NCBI RefSeq assembly: GCF_945859685.1
Contig: NC_079147.1
Location: 19,934,429-19,998,428 of the forward strand
Reading direction: 5' to 3'
DNA: 64,000 nucleotides
Source: Eupeodes corollae
Taxonomy: Eukaryota > Arthropoda > Insecta > Diptera > Syrphidae
Part shown: positions 35,746 through 46,264 of the stretch, in pieces
Numbering within the stretch: position 1 is the stretch's first letter
How the letters are laid out: every line of letters starts with the position of its first letter
The notes under the pieces: model-generated
Seen by the model: only the letters and a program-made list of their open reading frames with translations
Databases searched by the model: none
What the model was told of the DNA's origin: nothing
Program-made: the position numbers and the translations under genes

Positions 35746-35940
35746 TGATATGTATGTAAGAACACGAGATTATGTATGTATTAATATTCTCTTTACTTCT
35801 CTTTTAATGATATGAATATATTGGAAAGTTATACGATGTAGGCTTAAGTCAACTGATAGGTTAGAAATAAGTTAGTCTTAAGATGATGAATAAAGAGTAC
35901 AGACTCAAAAGTGAAATGGTGTTTTTATTAAAATACATTA
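35746..35940 (+). repeat. 3' LTR of the Ty3/gypsy element
   Basis: Reads base for base as the 5' LTR over 195 bp. It is followed by the TSD copy ACCTT, after which Helitron coding sequence resumes. Confidence 0.93.
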
Positions 35941-35944
35941 ACCT

Positions 35945-36610
35945 TCAAGCTACATCGGTAGTCCACGAAACATTCAAGAATACATTCAGGACGCGATGAC
36001 TTATGTCCGTCATTACGGACGTCCAGATTTGTTTATAACATTTACGTGCAATCCAAATTGGGAGGAAATACAAACTTTATTATTACCGGGTTGTTGGTTG
36101 TATTCAATTGAGTGGCAAAAGCGAGGCTTACCTCATGCTCACATTTTAATTTGGCTTGATGTTAAAATTCGTCCAGAAGAAATTGATCAAATTATTTAAG
36201 CCGAAATTCCAGATTCATCAATTGATCAAGAATTATTTGACATTGTTACAAGTCACATGATTCACGGGCCGTGTGGTGCTTTTAATGTGACATCGCCGTG
36301 CATGGAAAATGGGAAATGTAAAAAAAATTTCCTAAGTAATTCACGAATGATACTATTACTGATGTCGATGGTTATCCGTTGTATCGCCGTAGAAACGCTG
36401 ATAACGGTGGTCACGCATTTAAAATAAAAACGTCAAATTCTTACCAATTAGAAATTGACAATCAATGGGTGGCACCGTACTCACCACTGCTCTCAAAAAC
36501 GTACAAGGCTCATATTAATTTTCAGCTTTGTAGTTCAATTAAATGCATTAAGTACATTTGCAAGTACGTCAATATGGTCAGTAATTTAGCCATGTTTGGA
36601 GTATAAAACA
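35945..36610 (+). pseudogene. Helitron Rep (HUH nuclease) fragment
   Basis: From 35945: SSYIGSPRNIQEYIQDAMTY, then VRHYGRPDLFITFTCNPNWE, the start of the Helitron-like N domain. After about 36090 it jumps to YSIEWQKRGLPHAHILIWL, which carries the HUH motif (H-A-H, 36134-36142); about 40 residues normally between are missing. A TAA at 36197 is followed by the continuing homologous reading EIPDSSIDQELFDIV and HMIHGPCGAFN. YRRRNADNGGHAF follows in another frame. The catalytic tyrosine pair motif is present as KYICKYV (about 36550-36570). Rep normally nicks and joins DNA ends for rolling-circle transposition. The N-terminal region is absent, and stops and shifts make it inactive. Confidence 0.88.
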
Positions 36611-38740
36611 TGAATGAAAATGACGAAATAGCACGATACCAAATGGGAAGATACATTAGCAGCAACGAAGCTATCTGGCGTATACTTAGTTTTTCCATAC
36701 ACCACAGAGAACCATCTATAAAACATCTTGCAGTGCATGTTGAAAATGCTCAACGTTTATATTTTACTGAAGAGAATGTTTTTTAAAAAGCATTTGAACC
36801 ACCAAAAACGACGTAAACTGGGTTTTTCTCACTTTGTCAAAAAACTGATGCCTTTGGCCAATTCCATACCGATATTCCATGTTTTTTTACATGGAACATG
36901 TCAACAAAAAAATGGGAGCCACGTAAAAAAAGTAGAACCACATCCTTCTATAGCAGGTATATTTAAAGCTAAGACACTGGGGCGACTTTATACAGTACAT
37001 CCAAAGCAACGTGAATGCTTCTTTTTGCGTTTGTTGTTGGTTAATGTTCCTGGACCAATCTCTTTCCAATTTTTACGAAAAGTTAATGGTCGAGTGTTCA
37101 GTACGTATCAAGATTCATGAGTTGCAACTTTTAGAAGACGGCAATCATTGGGATCTGACACTTGCTGATGCAGCTTTAACGTCCTCGTCAAGTTGTATTC
37201 GTCAACTATTTGCCATCATCTTGACGACATGTTTTCCAACACAGTCTTCTACACTGTGGGAGATATATAAAAACTACATGACTGAAGATATACTATACCG
37301 ACTTAAACAACCAAACCAATTTCCAAATCTAGATTTCTCACCAGATATGTATAATGAAGCATTGATATTAATTGAAAACTTATGTATTATGATCTCAAAT
37401 TCATCACTTAGTCATTATGGTATGCCATCACCTAATCGTCCACCCGTAGACTTAAAAACAAACAAAAAAATGTATACAATTGGATTATGTTGGCTGTTGA
37501 TGCAAAACAAAGTGGTTTCTTTTTCTTGGATGCACGAGGTGGTAAAACATTTTTGATATCGTTAATCCTTGCGAAAGTACGTAGGCAAAGCTGCTACTTT
37601 GTTAGATGGTGGTCGAACAGCACATTCTGCTTTTAAGTTACCACTAGATGTCCATAAAAATTCAAATGCTATGTGTAACATTAAGAAAAGGAGTGGAATG
37701 GCTACAGTGTTACAAAGGAGTTCAATCATAATTTGGGATGAGTGTACCATGGCTCATAAACATTCACTCGAAGCATTAAATAGAACTTTGCAGGATTTAA
37801 ACAGTAATGACAGACTTTTTGGTGGAGCTATTCTACTATTATCTGGTGATTTTCGGCAAACAGTGATTCCTCGCTCTACTTTTGTTGATGAAATCAATGC
37901 ATGTTTAAAACAATCATTTTTATGGAGAAACGTCGAAACACTAAGGTTAACAAAAAACATGCGAGTACAACTCCAAAATGATCCAACAGCACGAGTATTT
38001 TCTCAGCAACTATTAGATATTGGAAACGGTGAAGTTGAATTTATTGAAGATACCTACTGCATAAGATTGCCAGACAATTTTTGTACTGTTGTTGAAACTA
38101 AAAATGATCTGATTGAGAGTGTCTTCCCAGATATAATAAATAACTATCTAAATCACAATTGGCTCAGTAATCGTGCTATTTTGGCAGCAAAAAATGTTGA
38201 TGTAGATCTAATTAACTACCAGATACAACAATTATTACTAGGCGATATAATGTCGTTCAAGTCAATCCACGCTACTGTCGATGAAGACTAGGAAGTGAAT
38301 TTTCCAATTTTTTCGGTTAAAAATTGGATCACCGATTATTCTTCTGCGTAATTTAAACCCCCCTAAACTATGCAACGGTACACGTTTGGTAATCAAAAAA
38401 ATCACCGGAAATGTTCTCGAAGCAACTATTTTGGCATAAAAGTTTAAAGGAGAAATCGTTCTGTAACCACGCATTCCAATGATACCGTCAGATTCTCCAA
38501 TACCTTTCAAAAGACTGCAATTTCCTATCCGTTTAGCTTTCGCTATGACTATTAACAAATCACAACGACAAACAATGTCTACTTGCGGCTTAGACTTAGA
38601 CTCATGGGCAATTATACGTGGCCTGTTCACGTGTAGGGAGACCATCGAGTTTATTTGTGTTGACAAAAGACAGGCTGACCAAAAATATTGTTCATCGATT
38701 GGCACTTCAGTAAACTTTAACTGTGATTTAATTTAATTTA
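36610..38740 (+). pseudogene. Helitron Pif1-like helicase remnant
   Basis: A linker from Rep is visible in pieces (YQMGRYISSNEAIWRI, LAVHVENAQRLYFTEENVF). Walker A is damaged: the family motif GGTGKT reads DARGGKTF at about 37528-37556, lacking two residues, and a stop follows. Walker B is intact as IIWDECTMAHKHSLEALNRT (open frame 37569-38291), followed by LLLSGDFRQTVIPRST and LRLTKNMRV, all Pif1 helicase signatures. A C-terminal piece, NKSQRQTMSTCGLDLDS, ends at about 38740. Pif1-type 5'-3' helicase unwinds DNA behind the Rep nick. The copy has several stops and frameshifts. Confidence 0.9.
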
Positions 38741-39074
38741 TGTTAATCATAGTATTAAAGATGTTATGTAAATTAGTGTTGAATTTTATCTATTAAGTCC
38801 TTCCTTAATAACTCAGTCACAGCAACGCGTGGTCGGGTCTGCTAGTTGATTTTATAAAATAAAAGTAATACGATATATAACTAACAAAATAATATGACAT
38901 TAACAATATTGTTGTCTGTCAGATTGGCAAATGTGATTTAGTTTTTGATTTTTGAGTTCATTACAATGTTCATTTCTTTTGTATTTTATTGTGTTTATGT
39001 TGATATTTATATTTAACATTATATTTCATTTACATATATTTCAAATTGTTTTGTTTATTATAAATCCTCATTAT

Positions 39075-40440
39075 ATTATATATAAATAAAGTAAAATTCC
39101 GTTTTCATTAAACTTTCTTTCCCGAAGTAGAAAAATCTAATTCGTTTATAAATTGGACAAATTGCCACAAGGTGGAGTTTATTTTTAGATAGATCGAAGA
39201 TATAAATTGAGCACATTCCATTTCCGTTATTTTTAAATGCCCGAGCATTAATATTAAGAAGCCCGCCTCTTGCCTTAAACATCAATGATATGACTTTAGC
39301 TTGCAACATGTCATTAAAATAGAACTCGTTTTTGGTATATTCAAGACGACAATATTCATCATGAAACTGTCACATTCGTGCCATTTCTACATTTTTTCAG
39401 AAGCCTTTCTTATTAAAGTTTCAATAACGTTTTTATGTTTCTAACTCAAATCAATATTTTGATTCAATTCTATTCCAGCATCCCCCAAAATTTTAAGCCA
39501 ATCATTAACCCAGAATGTTGACCTTTGAATTGTTTCCTCTGCTAATAATTTTGTGAGTCGGTTTCTTAGATAACTAAAAACTTTCCCTGTGTACTCAAAA
39601 TTTAAGTTGAGAGTGAATATAAACATTTTGTTGACACCAGTTTCGAGGTGCAACATACAGGTGGGAGTGTTTTTTGGAAGAAATAACATTTTTTCAGGGA
39701 GAAACGTAAAAGTTTTTCAACGTCTTCATGTTCACACTGTCCCCAAATAGGTGCCACATAACACATGATAGATCTCGAAGCTGCCTCAAAAATTTTCAAC
39801 TTATTGCTTTGGGAAATATTCTGATTGCTATTAAAAGAAGACCTAGAGAAATTGATTGCATTTTCTGAGCTTGTTAATTTGTTTACCAGATGTTTCTTGT
39901 ATTTGAGATTGTAAGTTAATAGTACCCCGAGGTACATCAATTTCGGAACCATGAAGGAAACATTTTTGTTCAAGCGGACTTCTTCCAAACATTTTGTTTT
40001 TGACAGATTAATAATTAACTTCCAACGTTTGCAGTACTCTGCAAGTTTATTAATCATTTTTCCAAAAGAACCAAATCATCAGCGTAAAGTAACACCTTTA
40101 TTCTAATACCACATAATTCTACCCCCAGGCAATTCGCTACTTAAATCATTTAAATAGATTGCGAACAAAGTTGGGCTTAGCTTACAGTCTTGCTTTACAC
40201 CTTGGCGGACATTAAAATAGTTAGAACATGAAGTACCATTCCATACTGCTGACTCAGTATCACAATAAAAAATTACAATTTTGTTTGACATACCAATGGA
40301 TCTCAGTTTAAACAAAAGATCATTTCTTGGAATCATCTCAAAAAAACTTCTTGTTTTGTTTTAATTTTAAGTGAACAATGCTAATTATGTTGAAAACATT
40401 GTCAACGGTCGAGTAACCTTTACGAAAACCGGAGGAAATA
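39075..40440 (-). pseudogene. Unplaced LINE RT remnant with intact YADD
   Basis: From 40440 down: SGFRKGYSTVDNVFNIISI (fingers), then a jump to EMIPRNDLLFKLRSIGMSNK, so motif A is deleted. Next come FNVRQGVKQDCKLSPTLFAI with YLNDL (motif B) and, in another frame, IKVLLYADDLVLLEK (motif C at about 40110-40065). EYCKRWKLIINLSKTKCLEE follows, then a C-terminal domain (MCYVAPIWGQCEHEDVEKLL) and a C-terminal stretch with C...HLVAICPIYK near 39200-39150, resembling a CCHC-type end. Three frames are used over 1.35 kb; inactive. I could not assign a clade. Confidence 0.75.
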
Positions 40441-40544
40441 CATTTTTACATCTCTTGCCTACCAGCCAGTGTTGCCAAGCAAAAAACTGTCAATTTGATT
40501 GTTCTCAACATTGTACAGAATGTTCAAAACAATTTCTTATAATA

Positions 40545-41060
40545 AAGTATAAGAAAAATAAAATTAGTTTAAAGCCAATATTTCAAATTTTTAAAAACAT
40601 ATTTGAGTCCAACTTTTGTTAATTTTGTTTTTAGGTTTATAATTTTTTTGTAAGAAAATTGTAAATTATATTTCTGTATTTAAAAAAAAAGGAAATTAGT
40701 TTAGAGCCAATGTCTTAAAGTTTTTAAAATATTTGAGTCAAAATCAATTTCTACCAACTTTTATTAACATTTTTAGCTTCTTTTTTTTATTAAACAAAAC
40801 TGCCATTTTGATTTTTTTAATAATTGTTACGAATGTTAAAAAAAATATTTCTTATAACATAAAATAAGTTGGAAGCCATAATATTAAATTTTTAAAAAGA
40901 TATTTAAATCAAAATTCAATTTTTACCAACTTTGAGTAATGATTTTTTTAGGTTTTTATTTTTTAGAAAAAAAACTGTTTATTTGATTTTTCTCAAAATT
41001 TTACCTGATATTTGTTTGGTATCACATAACAATATATAATATAATATTTGGTTAACCAAA
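40545..41060. repeat. Degenerate tandem units (~130-170 bp) of the repeat R complex
   Basis: Three units begin TTAGTTTAAAGCCAATAT (about 40564), TTAGTTTAGAGCCAATGT (about 40698) and AAGTTGGAAGCCATAATA (about 40867). Each continues with AAATTTTTAAAA, an ATATTTGAGTC-type block and ACCAACTTT. Similar units occur at 30830-30930 and 51900-52010. Highly AT-rich, noncoding. Confidence 0.6.
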
Positions 41061-41129
41061 ATATTCACCTTTTTTAAATTGCTATGGTAAAAAAACTACC
41101 TAGGCAATTTTCTTGAAAGCCCTTTCTGC

Positions 41130-41545
41130 ATCTTCCTTCATGTGTATTCAAAATTTATTTGAAGTCGATATCTCTTCTGGTTGTTGAGCTATGGACGGCG
41201 AAAAAGACGTGGTGAACATACACACGCACAGACATCCTCTAAAGATCTTTGATTTCGACTCTAGGGACCTTGTAACGTCGAGAAATGTCAAAATTTTCAA
41301 TTCGACAAATCGGCCCCATAACAATAACTTCCTATGTTAAGTTAAAAATGGAAAAAAAGATTTTGGTATCTACTGCTGTTTGTTGAAATTTCAATTTCCC
41401 ATAGAAAGTTATTGTAATCGGTCCGATTTCTGAAATTAAAAACTTTGCCAAGGTCCTAAAATCTAGATAGAAGATTTTTAGAGAAATTTCTGTACGTGCG
41501 TGTGTACGTACGTATGTACGTATGTAAGTGATTTTGATCTAATCT
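41130..41545 (+). repeat. Repeat R, copy 4, with inverted (foldback) arms
   Basis: Contains GAAGTCGATATCTCTTCTGG and TTGTTGAGCTATGGACG (41161-41198), then GACTCTAGGGACCTTGTAACG (41257-41277). The segment 41297-41335 is inverted at 41400-41440 (ACAATAACTTCCTATG against CATAGAAAGTTATTGT), separated by about 65 bp. A GTAC/GTAT tetranucleotide tract follows at 41493-41530. Confidence 0.6.
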
Positions 41546-41559
41546 GTTCGTTGGAAAAA

Positions 41560-42805
41560 TACAACATATTCACCTTGGCAGAACAATTAGCTTCGTGATT
41601 TAAAAAGAAAGAAACGTAATGCATGCGTGAAATACAATAACTCTAAAAATCAATTTGTCTATGATACTTTTTGTAATCTACTTAAAGATTTCGTTTTCCT
41701 TAGTAAGTTTCTATACAGACCTTGTTTATTTAGTATAAAAATTAATAGTAAATTGTTCCAGTCTTCTGTCAATTCTGAAAGAAAATCAATAGATATTCAG
41801 ATCCTCGGAGCCACAATTAAATTGTTGGTGAACTATTTAAAATGGGTTTATTTTCATTTAGGATTTAACAACAGCGCATTGAAAAACACAACAAGTAGGT
41901 TTGATAGTGGATCGATTCCGCATTGAAATCACTTTAATCTTATTATAGTTCTGGTCCAAAAGGCATTCCTTTTACAGTGTTTAAATATTGTGGTGATTCC
42001 ATCTGCACTCGTTCAACAAGTCTCTCCACAAAAGTATTTTTATTGAAGAATGGAAACGTTCTTACTTGGTAACAATTCATAAATAAGGTTCTAAAAATTA
42101 AACAGACAATTTTAAGGGTATTTGTTAACACTCTGCAATTACTAAATTATTTAAAAGTATTGTGAAAACTATGGTTAATTTTGTTACAAGTGAATATTTA
42201 ACTGAAGTACGGCATGCATGGCTTTGCCTTCGTATGTCACTAATGAATGAAACAAAAATTTCAATTAAATCTATTATACACTGATTTAGTTAAACCTTTG
42301 ATTAAATTTTAAAACAAATTTGAGATTTTTGGTTTTCATTATCACTTTCTTCAATGTTTATCGTCATATTAATTTTGTAGAACACAAAAAACTTAAAAAT
42401 TAATATACACACTCATACATTTAAATCAGTGGTTTTAGAGAAGGTTTAGATTTTACAGACCAAGGAGTTATTCTTGATTCCCATCTTTCTTTAACAAGTC
42501 TGTTGGATTATTTCATTGCTATAAGGCCAATTCGTTTTTAGGTTTTATAAAACGAAATCGAAAAGATTTTAGAGATCCTTTCGTATTATTATTCTTATTT
42601 ACATCTCTTGTCAGATCAATTTCTTTTATTATAAAAATTAAAATCTACAAATAAATAGTACGCCAAATTGGTAAAAATTCATGTTCGGTTCAAGATATCA
42701 CGTGAATACAAGAATTTTAAATATTCCACATGATTTCTTTCTTGGCTGAATTTTGTTTTTAACGTGGTATTAAAAAAATTCAATCTGTATCTGAAACAAA
42801 AACAA
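41560..42805. other. No gene seen
   Basis: A 99-codon frame at 41627-41926 has no recognisable domain. The rest is AT-rich without identifiable features. Confidence 0.5.
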
Positions 42806-42811
42806 TAACAG

Positions 42812-43190
42812 GTACTGAACCCAAACACACAGGAATGGTTGAGAGTTGTAAGCCTCTAGGCACTGGTTCTTTACGGACTGTTGTGCCACCTTATTTATGT
42901 AGATGTGGCATGATGGTTATGCGTTGGACTTTCATGCCAAAGGTCTTGGGTTCAAACCCTGTTTGTGACGTCTAAAGTTTTTTCCTCGTACGAGGAATTG
43001 ACAAATACTCCAAGAGTAATTCTTGTCATGAAATGTGCTTTCTCAAATTATCCGTTCGGAATCAGCTAGAAACTGTAGGTTCCTCCATTCCTTACAACAT
43101 TACTTTGCGAACAGGAATGGTTGATTGTTGTTAGTCACTAGGCCCTGGTTTTCAAAGGATTGTTGCGCTACCTTATTTATTTATTTTTAT
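42812..43190 (+). mobile_element. SINE tandem: 3' fragment followed by a nearly full copy
   Basis: 42812-42892 matches the last 80 bases of the SINE (ACACAGGAATGGTTGAGAGT, then GGACTGTTGTGCCACC and TTATTTATGT). At 42893 a new tRNA-like head begins (TGTGGCATGATGGTTATGCG, B box GGTTCAAACCC), followed by the body and a tail GGATTGTTGCGCTACC and ATTT run to about 43190. The full copy is more diverged than the ones at 12 and 55 kb. It either inserted into the tail of the older one or arose as a dimer. Confidence 0.85.
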
Positions 43191-43199
43191 TTTATGGTT

Positions 43200-46100
43200 A
43201 ACTATTAGGAACTATTCAAAAATGGAAGAAAATTTTAAAAACTTAAATTTGTTTTTGGTTATTTGTACAAAAGATCAAAATAAAATACAAAATATTAGTT
43301 TTTTTAGATTAAGTATAAAGTATTATAATTTTTTTTTAAAAATCCATCCCTCTGTTCCCTTGCTCTAAACCTCTTTTTTTTAGCCCGTAGTGTGTTTTAC
43401 CTTTGGATGGAGACTCCAAAATATATTAAAAGCCTTTTTTATCACTGTAAAATAGGTTTTTCTTTTAAATAGACTAAAATCCGTGTTTCTAAATAACACA
43501 ACTGTCCTATTTTATACGTGAAAAAACACAAGTTTAAATTCGTAGAGCTACAAAAAACTGCATTTTAAATACTCCCACTTTTTTCCAGTTAACAAAAAAC
43601 CCAATAAAAATAGTACGTTTCTAATGTACACAAACGCTGTTGAACATCACTTGAAAAGGGAGGGTTGAAAAGTGTATACTATATATTTGGATTGTCCCCA
43701 AAGTGAAATTACTCAGGAAGATAAATGGATGTCAGCACCTTTCTTCGTTGGCACAAGAATTTGAATCATTTTTCAAAAGATTTATTGAGAATTCGGTTTA
43801 CCCAGACGAACATTTTCGCATAGGTATGTACCTACCTACCTCTACTCAACTCGACTCTTACTCAAATACATAGTTGATATGAATTCTCCTGACTTTTGCT
43901 TAAGGACTATGTTTCATATCCTGTCTACAGTACTATATTCTGCCATACTCGCATATACCGTTCCTCAACACAGTTTCTATGGAATATGAAAACAATTTAT
44001 TTTAATTTTCTTTTCGTTGAAAACTAAATCTACTATCGCTGATGTCGTTTGTTTTATTTCCTTATATCGGGAAATGTCCTTTTGAATATCCTGTGCGTGT
44101 TAAGCACAGGTTGGAAATTGTATATGTATCTTTTCTATATCATTTTCAATTTAATAAAAACCTAAACCACAATAAATTGGTGTGGTATAGGAGCATAAGG
44201 ACTGGGATTAAGGGAGGTATAGGGAGGAATAAAGCCGCTTTAAAAGTTTATGCTGCTGACATCTGTCATTCTAAATTTTAAGAACAAACAATCCCAAAAT
44301 AAAAACACCAACTTTCAACTCAGATGCACGCATTTATATACGGATATTGTTTTGAATACGAGTTTAGTTAGCCAAAAATATAAAGATGAATCCATTGAGT
44401 GAGTGATGGAGCTAAATCTGTGGTGAGCGCATTTCATTCTTATTTAAAAGCGACACAGGATCCACTACCGGTCTTACAATTTTTAACATCAGAACCAAAA
44501 ACGGATTACAGTGTTTAGAAAGTAAACCAATGATGAAATGCTTCCTCCCGAAGCTGATGAAATGATGGCAATGGGAAAAGATGTTTTGTTTATGGACAGC
44601 ATTTGGGAGGTGTCTTGTGTCCTGTGTCCATCTACATACCATTTTCGTACTCCTGATGCTGTTTGCGAGGAGTGTATTTCGAAACTAAAGGGATATCATC
44701 ATCATCTGCTGTCATCCTTGTCCAGGGAACGGATGACAGTGAGATTGCAAGAATTGTCTTTTCTAAATTTTGAAATCTAAATCTTTTATTTTTGGAATGG
44801 TTTTTTTGGGGAAGCAGGTGGATGATTTGTTAGCCTGAAGAAGAGTTGTGTTATCCATGGAACTGTAAGAGGGTAAAACCTGTGCAAATTTGAGAAACGA
44901 AAATAAACGACTTAATACAAATGGTTTGAGATAAACTGTCTTGCAAATACAATATCTAAATGCGATACAAGAAGAGAAAGATTTACTTTAATTAAGTTAC
45001 CATTCTACAATAGTCTTTAAGGTCCTAGGGTATGTTACCATAATTTTGATAGAACTTTGAGGAAAATATTGGATTCATGTTGAACTATGCAGAAAAACGG
45101 GGAAAAGATAAGCTCTAATGCAAGGCAAGCAATTGACTCTTGAATTTCTTTTCGCATTCAAACTGAGAGTAAAGATGTCGCTATCACACTGTAGTTAGTC
45201 TTTTAGTTAGGACGTTTGTAGTATCCGTAAAACATATATTATATTTGAATTGAACAGAACATTAACTAAGCAGAACATTAATTTTGATTGAACCTAATAT
45301 AGTCATTTAGGAAAACAATGATCGCCAAATTAACCGACAAAACAATATGGAGGATATCAACTGTCAAATAAATCAGTTGTAAATAAATACAAATACAGAG
45401 TGTTGCGAAATTGACTCATGATCTAAATTTCCTGTCTTTTCTATATTAAATCCCTACAAAATTAAAAACACAATTTTTCAAACTGATGATGATGAATATT
45501 GGTAAAGATCCAGAAAAAAACATCATTATTGAGAATTGTCAAAAAGTACCCAAAATACCACGTGATCATAAGGTTTTATTAAAGTTTTAAAGTTTTATTT
45601 TTGAATTATTGAATGATACAAACAAACTTTTTAGAAAGACTTTATAAATCATTAGATGTATTACAAAATAACCTCAATAGCTTGAGCCATTGTTAAAAAT
45701 GTACAGTGGTTTCAAAATGTCGAAAAAATCTACCCGATTTCAATAATTTGTTTAATGCACAAACTCCCATAAAGTTGAAAATTTGTATTTAAAAATTCTG
45801 AAAAATTAAGTTTTTCTTTTAGAAATCAAATGGCTTTTAAATTATTTTAGAATCTTAAATTAAATGTACTACTTTTAGATAGACTCTTTGGATATATCTG
45901 CAAGTCCACGCGATCTCCAGTAAGGCATTTTTTTTTTATGTAACGTAATTTTTTTTTTCATAAAGTGAAATAAAATTTGATAATTTTTTTTAATGTCTAC
46001 TAATATCTCGAAAAATGTCAAAATATATGAAATCCATAATATAAAATTGTCAGTGACATTTTTTCTGTTGGCCTTTGCAAAATTAGTTTCAGTACCACTT

Positions 46101-46260
46101 CTTTAATGAGAATACGTGACAAATTGTACCTTTGTTTGACGCTCAATTCTGAAAAAAAACCTCTTTTCCGGGCTCATTATCTCTTAACTCTGAGAACTTT
46201 TATTTTAATATTTCCAATAATTTTTCAGCAAAAAAAGTCGCAAAAAAGCACTAAAATATT
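43200..46260. other. No gene seen, AT-rich
   Basis: Open frames of 76-80 codons at 44042, 44412 and 44538 overlap each other or lack any motif. No RNA genes or element ends were recognised. Confidence 0.5.
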
Positions 46261-46264
46261 TTTA

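Larger units (their letters stand above)
31310..35940 (+). mobile_element. Intact young Ty3/gypsy LTR retrotransposon
   Basis: 4.6-kb element with two direct LTRs (31310-31504 and 35746-35940, about 195 bp) that read as identical. A primer binding region follows the 5' LTR, one uninterrupted gag-pol frame runs 31554-35645, and a purine tract AAGGAGGAG (35736-35744) precedes the 3' LTR. ACCTT flanks both sides (31305-31309 and 35941-35945), a 5-bp TSD. No env-like frame fits between the pol stop and the 3' LTR. Identical LTRs and an open frame mean very recent insertion. It sits inside a Helitron, so it is younger than that element. Confidence 0.96.
31038..38845 (+). mobile_element. Helitron, decayed, interrupted by a Ty3/gypsy element
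   Basis: Left end TC at 31038 after a host A, followed by an AT-rich start with TGTATAAAAATCC and GTATGTTCCCAGTGAACTC, and CGATTTCGATGAAAGTT, a composition typical of insect Helitron 5' ends. Right end is CTAG (38842-38845) before a host T, preceded by GCAACGCGTGGTCGGGTCTG. Insertion between A and T with TC...CTAG termini is the Helitron rule. Rep and Pif1-helicase remnants lie at 35945-38740 in the same orientation. Without the inserted retroelement the Helitron is about 3.2 kb, short for an autonomous copy, and the N-terminal third of the replicase is missing. I see only a weak 3' hairpin. Confidence 0.82.

Noticed and set aside
37011..37556. 181-codon frame as an independent gene
   Set aside because: It lies between Helitron Rep and helicase blocks, and its second half reads as the family's helicase linker and damaged Walker A. 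It is part of the Helitron remnant.
31038..38845. Idea that the Helitron captured the retrotransposon and moved it
   Set aside because: The retrotransposon has its own TSD inside the Helitron, identical LTRs and far less decay than the Helitron, so later insertion is simpler.
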